This document shows positions 24,145-36,105 of a stretch of DNA of 64,000 bases, in pieces. The notes below the pieces were generated by a model that saw only the letters and a list, made by a program, of their open reading frames with translations, searched no databases and had not been told where the DNA came from. Numbering within the stretch: the stretch's first letter is position 1; every line of letters starts with the position of its first letter. The position numbers were made by a program, and so were the translations under genes. The stretch is taken from positions 79,162,275 to 79,226,274 of the forward strand of contig CM067085.1 of the NCBI GenBank assembly GCA_034008185.1, written 5' to 3'. Source of the stretch: Gorsachius magnificus. Lineage: Eukaryota; Chordata; Aves; Pelecaniformes; Ardeidae.

Positions 24145-27100
24145 GTAACAAAAATACATGTGCTTACGCATAAGAAGTGATCTGCCATCAGGCAGTTGAC
24201 ATGCACAGTCATTTCTAGCAGTTTGAGTTGGTTATTACTGCTTTTAAGCTTGTTAGAGGGCATCAAAGACAACTATTTATGCAGACTTTCTAGCTTTTAA
24301 CCAAAATCGATGGGAAATGATTTGTGATGTACATGTATAGGTATCTCCCTAATGTCATTTTTCAAAATGAAGATATTCAGGCAATGGAACGGTAATTGTA
24401 GAACAAGGAATGGGTAATGCCTTGAAGGACGAAGTAGAACTGTTAACAGTTTCTTTCGGTTTGAATGCTACGGTACGAGCTCAGTTTTGCATCGTGTATT
24501 TTGATTACTCGCAATGTGCTAAATACCTCCATTGCTCACGCGGGATCGATGGGAAGGGTTGGTGTTCAGTACATACGAAAGCTGTGTCATAGGTTTTCAG
24601 ACTGAACTTTTAAAGCTGGAGGATGTTTGTCTAAATAGCTGATCCACTGTCTGCAATGAGTAAATTTCAAGGTGAAAATAAAACCTGTGACCCCATCTAC
24701 TGCATAATCCATACGTTGGAGCTTTTCCCTTCCCTTAGGTAGCCAATAAATGTCAATAAAATGAAACATCAGAAGCTCATTATTCTGTGTGTTGACCTTA
24801 GACCTTACTTAAACTTCATGTCTGAATAGGAAAAAGAAGCAGACAAAAAAAACTTCTATTTAATCAAGATTCTCATGTAGGCCCTTTTATAAAGCTGTGA
24901 AAACTACTTCTCTTGAGCTTGTTGACGGTCTTCCTCATATATGTGAGAATATCAGGTATCTACAGGTAGGTAACTTTCACTGTATGATCAGACCTCTAAG
25001 AATTCTTGCAAAAATAAGGCCAAGCATAAAATACAATACAAGCAGCGGCTCAAAATAACACATAATTCCCAAGGGAATTTTGCAGTTTACCGAGACAAGC
25101 AATATGCCAAGCTAACTGGTAGAACTGCAAAACTATCCAAGGAGAAATGTTGAGTCAAATTCCTGTTTAAGTGCAATAGTTTGCCACTTCTGTAGACTTC
25201 TCTCCATTTTTTGGACTGCTTATCTTGGTTCATGTCACGCTATTGAAAAATTGCTCCCTTCCTCTTGTGCTGCGGTTCCCTTCTTTATGTATACAAAAAG
25301 TTCCAAAGAACAGCAATCTACTCTTTTTTTTTTACCCCACCATGATGAGCATTTTCAAAGCCTGCTTGACCTCAGAGGTTTTATGGTTCTGTTCTCTTTG
25401 CAGGGAGAGTATTGATGTAGGGAAAAAGAGAACGAAGAAGCAACAGCCGATAACTGCATTTTCAATGAGATAGCTTGCTTCTGAAAACAGCAGAAACCCA
25501 AAAAACTGATACCATCCAAAAGCAAATAAACTGAAAAAAATTTAAGGGAAAAAAAGAAAAAAACTAAATAAAATGTTAGGTAATAATTTATCAAGCCTCA
25601 CTCCAAGTACAAAAGCAAAAAAGAACTAAGTAGTAGGAGATAGATTAAAAAGAAGAACAGAGGCCCTACTGCAGGGAAGAGGGAAATGAACTCCCCGAAA
25701 CAAAAACTTTTGTTTATAAAGACATTGAATATTTTTGTGTGGTGTCTGTGAGGAGCTTCTCAGCTGGAGAAATCGGCTTAGCATCTTTCTCACACCTTCA
25801 TTTATATAAGACTGAAAAAGATGGAAGCAATTGGAAGAAGGTAGGAACCACGGAAGCTGATTCTTGACAGTCTTTCGGTATGGCCATCTCTTTAGAAGGG
25901 AAAGTTTTAACCATAATGAGACAAACAGCAATGTGAGATGCCGACCAAGAAATAGGAAAATACCTGGGTTTTGCTTGAAGTAGGGAAGTTGCCACTACAA
26001 AGGGAGGTTTTAATGAAGTTTATTATTAATAGATCCATCTATGATTATATTGTGGAGAAAATCTGCCAGGAAGATTCAGAATATTCATTAAGGAAGCTGA
26101 GTGAAGCTTAATGAAAAAAGGTGACTTATCTGATACCCTTCCCCAGTCAGGAATTCTCCACGGAGAGAGGCAGAGGAGCTCAGACTTGAGTAAATTATTT
26201 GTAACTGTCCAAGAAGTATTCACATTTAGAATTACAAACCCCAGACCGTCTCCAAGCAGTGCTGTCTTGGCTGACCCTCTAGAGAGAGGAGAGAATACGA
26301 TCTGTTAGTTCAGACTAGGGTATCAGGGGGTGGAAATGGCCAGCTCTTATAGCTAGTCCCAGCCTAACTCTAGCTCTTGGGAGCAGGGAAGAGGTATGCT
26401 TGAATGCTGATCGGACCTGAGATAGCTGTCCTTGGGAGAGCTGTGACCCCTGCTTTGGCTGGTTGTATTTTTGGAGAGTTGCTGCAAATTTCCTGATGCC
26501 TGCCCAGAACTCCCTCATCTGTCTAATTGGCTGTTGGGTTGGTAATATGTAAATTCCAACATTTGTTTAAATTCCACTTGCTGCCAAAATGCCTTTTTTT
26601 TTATAGATTTAAAAACCCTCTGTGATTATCCAAAATCTAATTTAATTTTTGGATGGCTTTTCCCATGGCTTTTCTCTTTATTTTCTTTATTTTTCAATAT
26701 TAATTGAAACTGCATACTTTGATATTCAGCAGAGTTGTTTCTTCTTTTCTCACTTGTCTGTAATATCAGAATTTCTGCTGTATGTGGATACATGCCCTGG
26801 ATCTTTTCTTTTCAGTCACATTTTTCTACAGCTCCCACACATGAATTTGCCTACCTCAGGTTACCTCCTTATTACTTTAATTTCTTTCCTTATACATTCC
26901 TGTGGGTTTTTTTCCTAATAATTTAGTTCTTTGTCCTTCAGGGCCTGTACCGTAATATTCGGTCACCATTTATCCGCTTATTTTATTTCTTCCTTTTTCA
27001 CTTCACAAGTCTTGCTGTAAAGGTTGCCCTGTTTGGTAGGTTAAACACTGGCACAGCTCTGTTTGTCAGCTTAGCTAGGCCATGACATGTTGTTCCACCT

Positions 27101-27796
27101 CTTGGAAAAATAGCCATAGAGCTCCTCAAGCTTAAATTCCTTGTGTTGGAACTACTTTTCAACCCTGTGGGTACAGATGTGTTTACATGGTCTTTTTTGC
27201 ACATAGGTGTCTGCAAGTCTTTTTATGCTGATGCCGTAAGCACCCAGCTGGAAGCCAGCACCTTGGGAGGCACCAAGCCACGTTTAGCCCAGTGCTGTGC
27301 TTAATCTATAAAATCCTCTTGAGAGATGAGGTGTATTGATCTGTAATCTCACTATTATGCCATAATGGTGCAGCATTTGGATCCTTCCTGGCATGTATCT
27401 GGGTGGTGGTTCAACAAGAGTACTTTTAGCTTGTGCTTGCCTGCCTGGAGAAGACCATATTGTAATTTTCACCATAAATGTGGAGCTGTGGCATATTCCA
27501 GGTGGAACTATGCATGTGTCTCCCATAATTTATGGGACTCCAAGTCTGCTTCTCCCAAGTGATTGGGAGAACACGAATCAACAACAAACCAACGTGAATC
27601 ACAGCAATAATCTCTCCTGCAGTAGTCAGTAACAATCCCTTCTCTGTCACTGTACCTCAGAGAGGATTCTCATTACATGTGACATTTTCAGCAAATTTGT
27701 CAGTCTTCAGATATGGGGAGAAATCCTAGAGCGCAAACCTCCTCTTCCTCTCCCTGCTCTGACTATAGAAGGGCTGCCTCAAGTGGTTCTGCAAGG

Positions 27797-28690
27797 GAAT
27801 GGAATGGAATGGAATACTGGAGTATTTCAGCTGGAAGAGACCTACGATGATCACCTAGTCCAACTGCCTGAGCACTTCAGGGCTGACCAACAGCTAAAGT
27901 ATGCTATTAAGGGCATTGTGCAAAGGCCCCCGAAACACTGATGCGCTTGGGGCATCGACCACCCCTCTAGGAAGCCTGTTCCAGGGTTTGACCACCCTCT
28001 TGGTAAAGAGATGTTTCTAACATCCAGTCTGAACCTCCCCTGGAAAGCTTTGAGCCATTCCCAGGCGTCCTGTGCCTGGATCCCAGGGAGCAGAGCTCAG
28101 CACCTCCCTCTCCATGCCCCCTTCTCAGGAAGCTGCAGAGAGCCATGAGGTTGCCCCTCAGCCTCCTTTTCTCCAAACCAGACAAACTCACACTCCTTTG
28201 CTGCTCCTCGTAGGACGTTCCTTCCCACCTTGTCACCAGCTTGGTTGCCCTCCTCCAGACACGTTCAAGTACCTTAATTTAACATCCTTCTTATGTTGTG
28301 GGGCCCAGAGCTGTGCACAGTACCCAAGGTGAGGCCGTACCAACGCTGAACACAGCGGGATAATCCCCTCTTTTGGCCAGCTGGTCATGCTGGGTTTGAT
28401 GGCCCCAGGATGACGTTTGCCCTCTGGGCTGCCAGGGCTCAGTGCTGGCTCACGTTGAGCCTGCTGCCGACCAGCACCCCCAGGTCCCTTTCTGCAGGGC
28501 TGCTCGCCAGCCACTCCTCTCCCAATTTATACTTGTGCCCGGCGTTACTCCATCCAGGTGCAGAACCCAGCATTTGCATTTGTTAAATTTCACCCCATTA
28601 ATCATCGCCCCCATGCTCCAATCTACCCAGCCCCCTCCGCGAGGCTGCCGTTGCACCAGCAGCCCTTATGAGGAAGGGCACTGCGCTCCT
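27797..28690 (-). mobile_element. CR1 LINE fragment, diverged subfamily with GGAAT-type tail
   Basis: On the + strand it starts with repeats of ggaat rather than catagaat, then reads gtccaactgcctgagcac and the reverse complement of CR1 coding sequence up to about 28690. The coding frame is broken in several places. The different tail and higher divergence mark an older subfamily than its neighbours. Nearly 900 bp remain. Confidence 0.9.
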
Positions 28691-30239
28691 GCGTGTGAAA
28701 TGGGAACGACCCTGTGTTCCAGATCAGGGCTGATTAATGTAACAGCAGCATTACAGCAATTACGGTGCTATTTTCTATCTTAACATCTGGCTAGTTTGCT
28801 TGTCTCTTGTCCGGACAGCACATCGAGCAGTTGTTTTCCTGAGCTGTCCATGCTGTCTCCTACTGTGCATTTTCTAGCAGCTTGCTTTTATCTAGAATGT
28901 ATCTGTTGGCAAGAATATCTATTAGAAGTTACTTATTTTGATATGTTGTTTGTCAAACAGCATTTTTTCACCGTGATAGTACCCGTTCATCTAGTTTTAT
29001 AAAATACCTGCGAAGTTCTCTTTAATTCAAACTAAAATCTCGTTCAAATCTTTTCCTGAAATACGCGCAAGCCTGTTAAACAGCATCATACCTAAACCAG
29101 AAAATTGAGACACTTTGCTCTGTTAATATTTTGCCTTTCCTGAACATTGATCACTGTATTCCAGCTCTTTCTTTTTCCTCGTTTAGCCAACCTGCAATCC
29201 CGCTTCACGGCTACTTAATTTCAGAACTCTTGTGTCAGAGGCCTGTGTCCTATTGAAACATAAAATTTACCAGTTGTTTTTTTGATATTTATTGCCTCAC
29301 AGTCTTCATAAAGAATTATGATGGATTCACAAGGCATAATTTTCATTGCAGAAGCTATATTGAATTATGTAGTAAAGGTTCATTGGAGTTATTTTGCAAC
29401 TCCCCCTTTAGCTTCTACTGCAACTGTTTTATTTGCTTTACTAAAACAAGGCTTAGCGGTCCTTAAATCCCAGAGCACATTTAATAACATTTTTAACTAT
29501 TGGCAAAGCATCTGTCATCTTTTAATGTAAAGTTGGTTTTAATGAGATTACATATTTTTGTTAGCCACCTTACTGTATATTGACCTTGGTCGTGTACCCT
29601 CAGGTTCTGGTGAAGTTTTCTTCTTTAACCCGTAATTTATTTCTTTTCCTAACGTTTCTTCTTTTCCTCTTTCTCTCTCTGACAGTACCTCACCTTTATT
29701 GCTGAAAAAGAAGCGGTGGAAGGCAGGTTTCTCCTTAATGGAGATAAACACTGGCACAGAGAGTCATTTACTTTCTTTGCAATGTTTCTTCCCCATTCCA
29801 TGCCCTCTCTGCATCCCAGCAAGGGCGCTGCTGCACAGCCCCTCGTTCCTCCGCAACCTATTGTGGGAACTGCCCAAACACCCTGTAAAGAATCATGAAC
29901 AGGCAGAGTGCATGGAATCAACCGCACAACTTTTTGCTATATGAATGTCAGGTGCTTTGTTAGGAGGTTTTTTTATATCACTTGGTGGTGAATCAACTTC
30001 AGCATTTGCATCATGGTCGATGATCTCTTGGAGAGCTGAAGACCGAGGTAGAGGCAGACCTCTGCTTCTGGTTATCTAAAGCTTACTGGGCTTTCCTTAC
30101 CTGCTCTTGCTGTCAGCTTCAAGGGCACAAAGTTCCTCAGCAGTGAACCTTTCTCGTGTTCCCTTTGAGCTTGCTGTATGAGGTGCAGTACCTGCACTGC
30201 GTATGGCTTTTGAATGGTCTAATAAGAGGCCTGTGATGT

Positions 30240-30822
30240 TCATAGAACCATAGAATCGTTTAGGTTGGAAAAGCCCTTTAAGCTCACCAAGCCCAACCGT
30301 TCCCCTACCCCTGCCTTCCCACCCCAAAACCCTGGCCCTCAGCACCGCCTCTGCCCAGCTTTTAAATCCCCCCAGGGGTGGGGACTCGACCCCTTCCCTG
30401 GGCAGCCCCTTCCAGCCCCTGACAGCCCTTGGGGGAAGGAATTGTTCCCCAGGGCCAACCTCACCCTGCCCTGGAACAACTTGAGGCCGGTGCCCCTCGT
30501 CCCATCGCCCCTTCCCTGGGAGCAGAGCACTCCCCCCCCCCGTGAGCCCCCACCCCCGCCCCCCTCCTCTCAGGCAGTTGTAGGGAGCCATGAGGGCTCC
30601 CCTCAGCCTCCTCTGCTCCAGGCTGAACCCCCCCAGCTCCCCCAGCCGCTCCCCAGCAGCCTGGGGCTCCAGACCCCTCCCCAGCTCCAGTGCCCTTCTC
30701 TGGACACGCTCCAGCAACGCAACGTCTTTCTTGTAGTGAGGGGCCCAAAACTGAACCCAGTATTCAAGGTGCAGCCTCCCCAGTGCCCAGCACAGGGGCA
30801 CGGTCACTGCCCTGATGGCATC
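30240..30822 (-). mobile_element. CR1 LINE fragment
   Basis: Starts with catagaaccatagaatcg and the ggttggaaaagccc segment. The minus strand keeps an open frame for the CR1 C-terminal region (VQRRALELGRGLEP through to LPREGVES). C-rich runs near 30530-30560 are part of the copy. It is the same subfamily as 58-360 and 56475-56836. Confidence 0.94.
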
Positions 30823-33800
30823 ATCTCTAGAGCACAGCGTGGTCTTTTACCGTGTGGTCTGCATGAAGACGGACGCAGCTGGTCTACAAGGAGCCATACC
30901 TGAACCATGAATTGTATTTACAAATATAGGTTTACTAATATGATGGCTAATGAAAAGCAAAACACCATAAAATGTTTGATATATTAGAATTAAAAAATGC
31001 AGCTATAGTCATAAAAATGGCATTGTAAAAATAATATCCTACTGAACAGATCTGCTCCTTGTGTATACTCAAAACCACATCTGCCTAGCTTACTGACAAA
31101 ATGAATTTTTTTTCTGTACTCATTAGTAACATAAAACTAATGGATTCTGCTCTGATTCTCTCCATAGCAACTGAATACCCTGCCAGTTCCAGTTGCGGGG
31201 CTCAATTCCTCTCCCAGTTCGCTCAGTACAGTTTTGTTGAGAAGAGTGGGACAGCACAGCAGCGATCAAAAGGAGGGCTCTAGGTCCCTGAGATCGCAAA
31301 GGTGTAACTCAGGACAAAATTGAACTTCCAGCTTTTTTGGTTTGTTTTTTTTTTTTTATTGCTGCTGGTAATGCATAAGCCAGAAAGATCACAGCTTGAC
31401 TTTCAGAACCTGGCTTCTGTTTGCAGGTCTGGCAGTTGGCAGAAAACCCATTATACTGTAAACAGTGCAAATTTGATCCGGAGGCCATTGAGATATACCA
31501 AGTGTGGAATCCCATAGTGCCATTTTAGACAGTTGCTTTTTGGAGTGAAACTGCACTTGAAGCAGTTGAAAGCTGATTATTTCTTGCTGCACTGTTTATT
31601 TTGTTCCAAACCTTTATGATTTGATGGAAACAAGAAGCTCTGAGGTAGCTTGAGATGCTGTAAAAGAGTGCACCTGCAAAACATCTTTTAAGTACCATTG
31701 CTTTTTTAGTCAATAAAGTCTTGAAACTTTACAAATGAATAAGGATACAGTTTTTGCTTGAGAGAAAGAAGTGATTAAAAGGCACAACACCCAGGAGTGT
31801 CAATGAGCAGTAAATCATTGACACAGGCTTTTGAAATCACTTTCAGGCCTCTAAAATGCCATCATCCTCCCTGGTAGGGATTCTAAGTCCCCAAAAGTGT
31901 ATTTTGTGAGCTGTGAGAAGTGAGACTTGGTTACAAATTCAGAAATCACCGTGCCATATGCATTGTTTTTGTTATTCCCTTTATAAGTTTGTGGCTAGAA
32001 AAATCTGTTTTGATCATCATCTTCTAAGCAACCATTTCCTGAGCTACCTAACGCTGTCCTAAACCTCAGGCTGCCTCCCCCCTGCCCCCCAGCTGCTCCT
32101 CTGGAAGGCCATTAACCACCGCACTCCTTGCCCATTTAAAAACCCTTTTCTAATTTTCAGCTTTAAATTTATTCATGGCTGGCTTATAATCACATGCTCT
32201 TGTGCCAGCATTGTCATCTAACTTAAATAGCTCTTTTCCCTCCCTGATGTATATATAAAGAGGCATCAGATGTCCTGCTCTGCCTTCATCTTCCTCGGCT
32301 AAGCATCTTGTTAGGCTGCTCTTGTCTTCTCTCGCAAGGAAGGCCCTCCATCCCATGGTTACTTGAGTGGCCCATCTCTGCTACCTGCTTGAGCTTTGTG
32401 GGTTTTGGTAACATCCAAACGATATTTAAAGAACACAAACGTGAATCCAGAACCTCCCTGAGAAAAATAATTACCGGTGCTGTTTAAACGTCTGCATTTG
32501 TTTGATTAAAAAGCCCTTTGCTATCAGGGATCTCCCCATGCTGATACTTCTACAACATGAGCAGGGAGTGGAAAGCTATTTCGTTGTATGTCGGATGGGT
32601 TTTAGGTCATTTCTTCAAATTCTTCAGAACACAGACCAGTTCTTGCAGGCCAAACGTGCGTTTGGGACATACAGGGGAATGTTTGGGGGCTATAGACGCA
32701 AAAGAGAGGTTTATAGGATACTTGGTATTGCCGGGGGCAGTAGGTGGCACAAAGGCACGTGTATTTTGAAACCTGTAGCAGGTATGACAGAGACGAGCCT
32801 ACACGAGACATGAAACAAGCTGGAGCTGAATTCTACAGCTACAATTTTTCAACTGATGCAGAAGACTGCAGAAACCTGAGAACCGTGGCAACCTGAAAAC
32901 TGCTGAGCAGTTCCCAGTAAATCCATGAACTTTGCTGAGGAAGGCATGGAAATGAAAAATAGAGGGGGGGTGAGCATTTCCTAGGAGATCACAGTTGATT
33001 GAGTTGGTTACTCTCGGTGATGAGTGGAGACACAGTACAGGGCTGCGTGTTCAAGTCTAGTCCGAAATAAAAAGTATTAGCTGAAGCACTTTCATAGCAG
33101 TCAATTGACCTTTTACAGTGGTTTAAGCAAACAGATTTTACTTCAAATTTGCAGTGAATTTGGACTGCGCACATAATCAGCTTGCACAGCTCTATCGATG
33201 AGTGCTAACTCATTAAGCTGGGGTAACTTGCTCACTTCCAGTCGTCTGTCCACGCTCCTCATGCTGCCTTCAGCGGTGTGCCGTGGCTGGTTTGTGCTGG
33301 GAGAGCATTAACGTTCTCTACGTGTTGCTGAAAAGAACTGGAAGGCTTTTAGCATTGAATGAAGGCAACCAAGGTATTTGGCATGTCAGCAACATAGGGG
33401 TTTGGCAGAGAGAAAACATTTTGAGTGGGTTTGGAATGAGAAAACAGTGCAATTTCCCCGTCCTTCTTCCTGGGCTTAGGGTAGGGTTGAATTTCCTACC
33501 TCAGCAGTCGTTAAAAGCAACTTCATAGAAACTACCACTGCATCCAGCGAACAACGAATTTGTCTCATTCCATAAAGATACTGTTGTAATTCAGGTGCCT
33601 CAAAGTTAAAACTTTAGTTTAACTTTCAGTGTTTGGTTTGTTGTTTTTTTTTTTTAGTTTTACTTTTAGTTAAAATTTTAAAACAAAGCTAAAACTGAGA
33701 TGAACAGGAGCCATTCGCTCAGGAAGCAGAGCTGTTGTGGCAAGTTCTCAGCAGACTCGGGAAGACAAGGTCAGACCCATTTTTGCATTTACTTCATGTA

Positions 33801-34886
33801 GCAGAGCTTTCCTTTAGAGCCAACATCGATAAAGCCTCATTCCCCTGTCGCTGTGATGTGGCACAGGAATAATTAGGGCTGCTTAGTTTGTTTGAAAGTA
33901 AGGCTGCCCAAAATAAAATATGCAATGAAGATGGAAGTGAGTCGGCTCTTCTGCAATGAGAATTGAAAACAATATATAGAGCATTGTATGTGACTGTAAA
34001 TTATACAGGTTAAACATAGCATACTGCTACACACTTAAATTGGTTGCTGATCATTTCAGAATAATTTTTTTGACTGATAGGAATAAGGGAAGTATTGCTT
34101 CTTCAAAAAATATTGAGAAACAGAATACAGGAAGAAATCCTTATCATGTTCCTTGGCAGTGCAAGACCGAAGGTAAACGCTTTGAAGCTTGTCATTCTGA
34201 GCAGACTTGCCTGTGTCTCATATTTGGCTTGATCTTTGAGCATTTTTCAATTGACTTGGATCAAATTCCATAATCAAAATCATAATGATTTCTTGGTTTA
34301 TTACAGTAGAATGACTTTGAAGCCAGTTCTGCTCTCCTATCACACAGTGAGATTTCTCTAATACTTTACAGTTACATCCCTTTTTAAAGCAAAAGGAAAA
34401 TGTATTGTTGCATCACATAACCTTCATTTACTGAGCCCAACTTTATCTTAACAATGTAGAATCTTGCACGTAAAATCGAGCTTGTTTTGCAACGTGGGAA
34501 CTGTTGTAGAAGCATGCTTAGTAAACTCACAAAATACCCAGGCAATCAATACTGGGCCACAGAGTGAATCTTTTAAATGTGGTCATGTTCATCAGCTGTA
34601 GTAAACTTCCACAAGTTAAACTAATTTAACTGATAGCTGCAAGCCAAAGGACCTGGGACTTGTCCCATCTCTCCCGTTGACTCAGTGAAGCTGAACTGCC
34701 ACTGAACTGTGCAGTTTCCCGTGCTGTAAAGTGGCAGTGGTTTGCATCAGGTAGGTCTCCAACTTCTTTTAGAGGGCATGTCTTCCCCTCGGGGTACGTA
34801 CCCGTACGCTGCCCTGCCATACACCTTTACTTTTGCAGCACAGATGGGTATGGTTGATGCCACAGATTCTTCCCCATGAAGTTGCA

Positions 34887-35387
34887 TCCAGCTCGGGAGC
34901 CCTCAGCACAGGAGGACATGGAGCTGTTGGAGCGGGGCCAGAGGAGGGCTACTAAAATGCTCCGAGGGCTGGAGCCCCTCTGCTCTGAGGCCAGGCTGGG
35001 AGAGTTGGGGGTGCTCAGCCTGGAGCAGAGGAGGCTGCGGGCAGAGCTGAGTGCGGCCGCTCAGGGCTTCAAGGGGGCCCAGAGGAAAGGGGGGGACAAG
35101 CTTTTTAGCAGGGCCAGCTGGGACAGGACAAGGGGGGATGGCTTTAAACTAAACCAGGGTCGGTTCAGACTGGATCTAAGGAAGAAATTCTTTCCAGTGA
35201 GGGTGGTGAAACCCTGGCAGGGGTTGCCCCGAGAGGGGGTGGAGGCCCCATCCCTGGGAACATCCCAGGCCAGGTTGGCCGGGGCTGTGAGCAACCTGAT
35301 GTGGTTCAAGGTGTCCCTGCTCCTGCAGGGGGTTGGGCTAGATGACCTCTGGGGGTCCCTTCCCACCCAAAGCATTCTATGATTCTA
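34887..35387 (+). mobile_element. CR1 LINE fragment, young subfamily
   Basis: Begins tccagctcgggagccctcag and ends cattctatgattctaag. The CR1 C-terminal coding frame is open throughout. It is nearly identical to 22807-23323 in the same orientation. It ends 577 bp upstream of DPYD exon 22. Confidence 0.95.
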
Positions 35388-35927
35388 AGTTAACAGAACT
35401 GAATCAAGACTCGCAGGATTAGACCCACGGCTTACTTCTGTACAATATTTGCAATAAACCCATGATCGTGTCATCTGCACATCTTACTGAAGAGAGAAAA
35501 GCAGTTATTGTTCTCTCTGACAGTTTATTTCATCGTGCCCCTTTCTTTTCTTGCTGCGAGTTCTTAAATCTGTGCTAATGAGAAACGACCAGGGGTGATC
35601 TGATCGTTGGTAGCACATCCCTCCTGGTTTGTGCTCCATTTTGTTCCTTAAGTGCCACACAATAATGGCAAAACAACAGCACATTCAAAATCAAGTACTA
35701 AATGTGTAACCTATTTGTAGAACGTGTTTGTGTACAAATACATACTCCTAGTGCTGCCTACATTCAAAACGTGCCTGCATGGAGCATTCTTTGCTGGTCA
35801 GCAACTTGGAAATCTATAAGAAAAATCCTAAACATCATCACAGCGCATGGCCAAATATTAAAGTACTAGAGAGTGCTCCTGCACAGCTGTAGGAGCTGCT
35901 TAGGTATCTTCTAAATGAGTCGATAAC

Positions 35928-35963
35928 TTTTTTTTTCTCTTTTTTTTTTTTTTTTTTTCCCTA
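35928..35963 (+). promoter_or_regulatory. DPYD: 36-nt all-pyrimidine tract at exon 22 acceptor
   Basis: T9, CTC, then a long T run and CCCT precede the AG at 35963-35964. This is an unusually long and pure U2AF/PTB-type polypyrimidine tract. Confidence 0.85.
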
Positions 35964-35964
35964 G

Positions 35965-36105
35965 GATGTAATTGGAAAAGCACTGCAGTATATTGGAACA
36001 TATGGCAAGCTCTGCAACACAGAGCAAGTTGTGGCTCTGATTGACGAGGAAATGTGCATCAACTGTGGCAAATGTTACATGACCTGCAATGATTCTGGCT
36101 ACCAG
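35965..36105 (+). CDS. DPYD: DPYD coding exon 22: first C-terminal [4Fe-4S] motif
   Basis: This exon encodes 47 residues, equivalent to human 923-969, in phase 0, from [11 protein letters not shown] to NDSGYQ. It carries the [11 protein letters not shown] motif (C-x2-C-x2-C-x3-C), equivalent to human Cys953, Cys956, Cys959 and Cys963. In this enzyme family these ligate a [4Fe-4S] cluster that passes electrons from the FAD/NADPH half to the FMN/pyrimidine half. The aspartate at 36043-36045 corresponds to human Asp949, the site of the clinical variant c.2846A>T, and it is conserved here. The acceptor is preceded by 36 uninterrupted pyrimidines (35928-35963) and ends in ccctag. The donor is CAG|gtaagg. 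The length of 141 bp equals human exon 22. A + strand CR1 ends about 580 bp upstream. Confidence 0.97.

Larger units (their letters stand above)
24145..35964 (+). other. DPYD: DPYD intron 21
   Basis: An 11.8-kb intron between the gtaaca donor and the long pyrimidine tract acceptor. It holds minus-strand CR1 fragments at 27797-28690 and 30240-30822 and a + strand CR1 at 34887-35387. The stretches 24145-27796, 28691-30239 and 30823-34886 hold nothing I recognise apart from A-rich and T-rich runs (for example 25540-25580 and 31340-31360). Confidence 0.9.
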
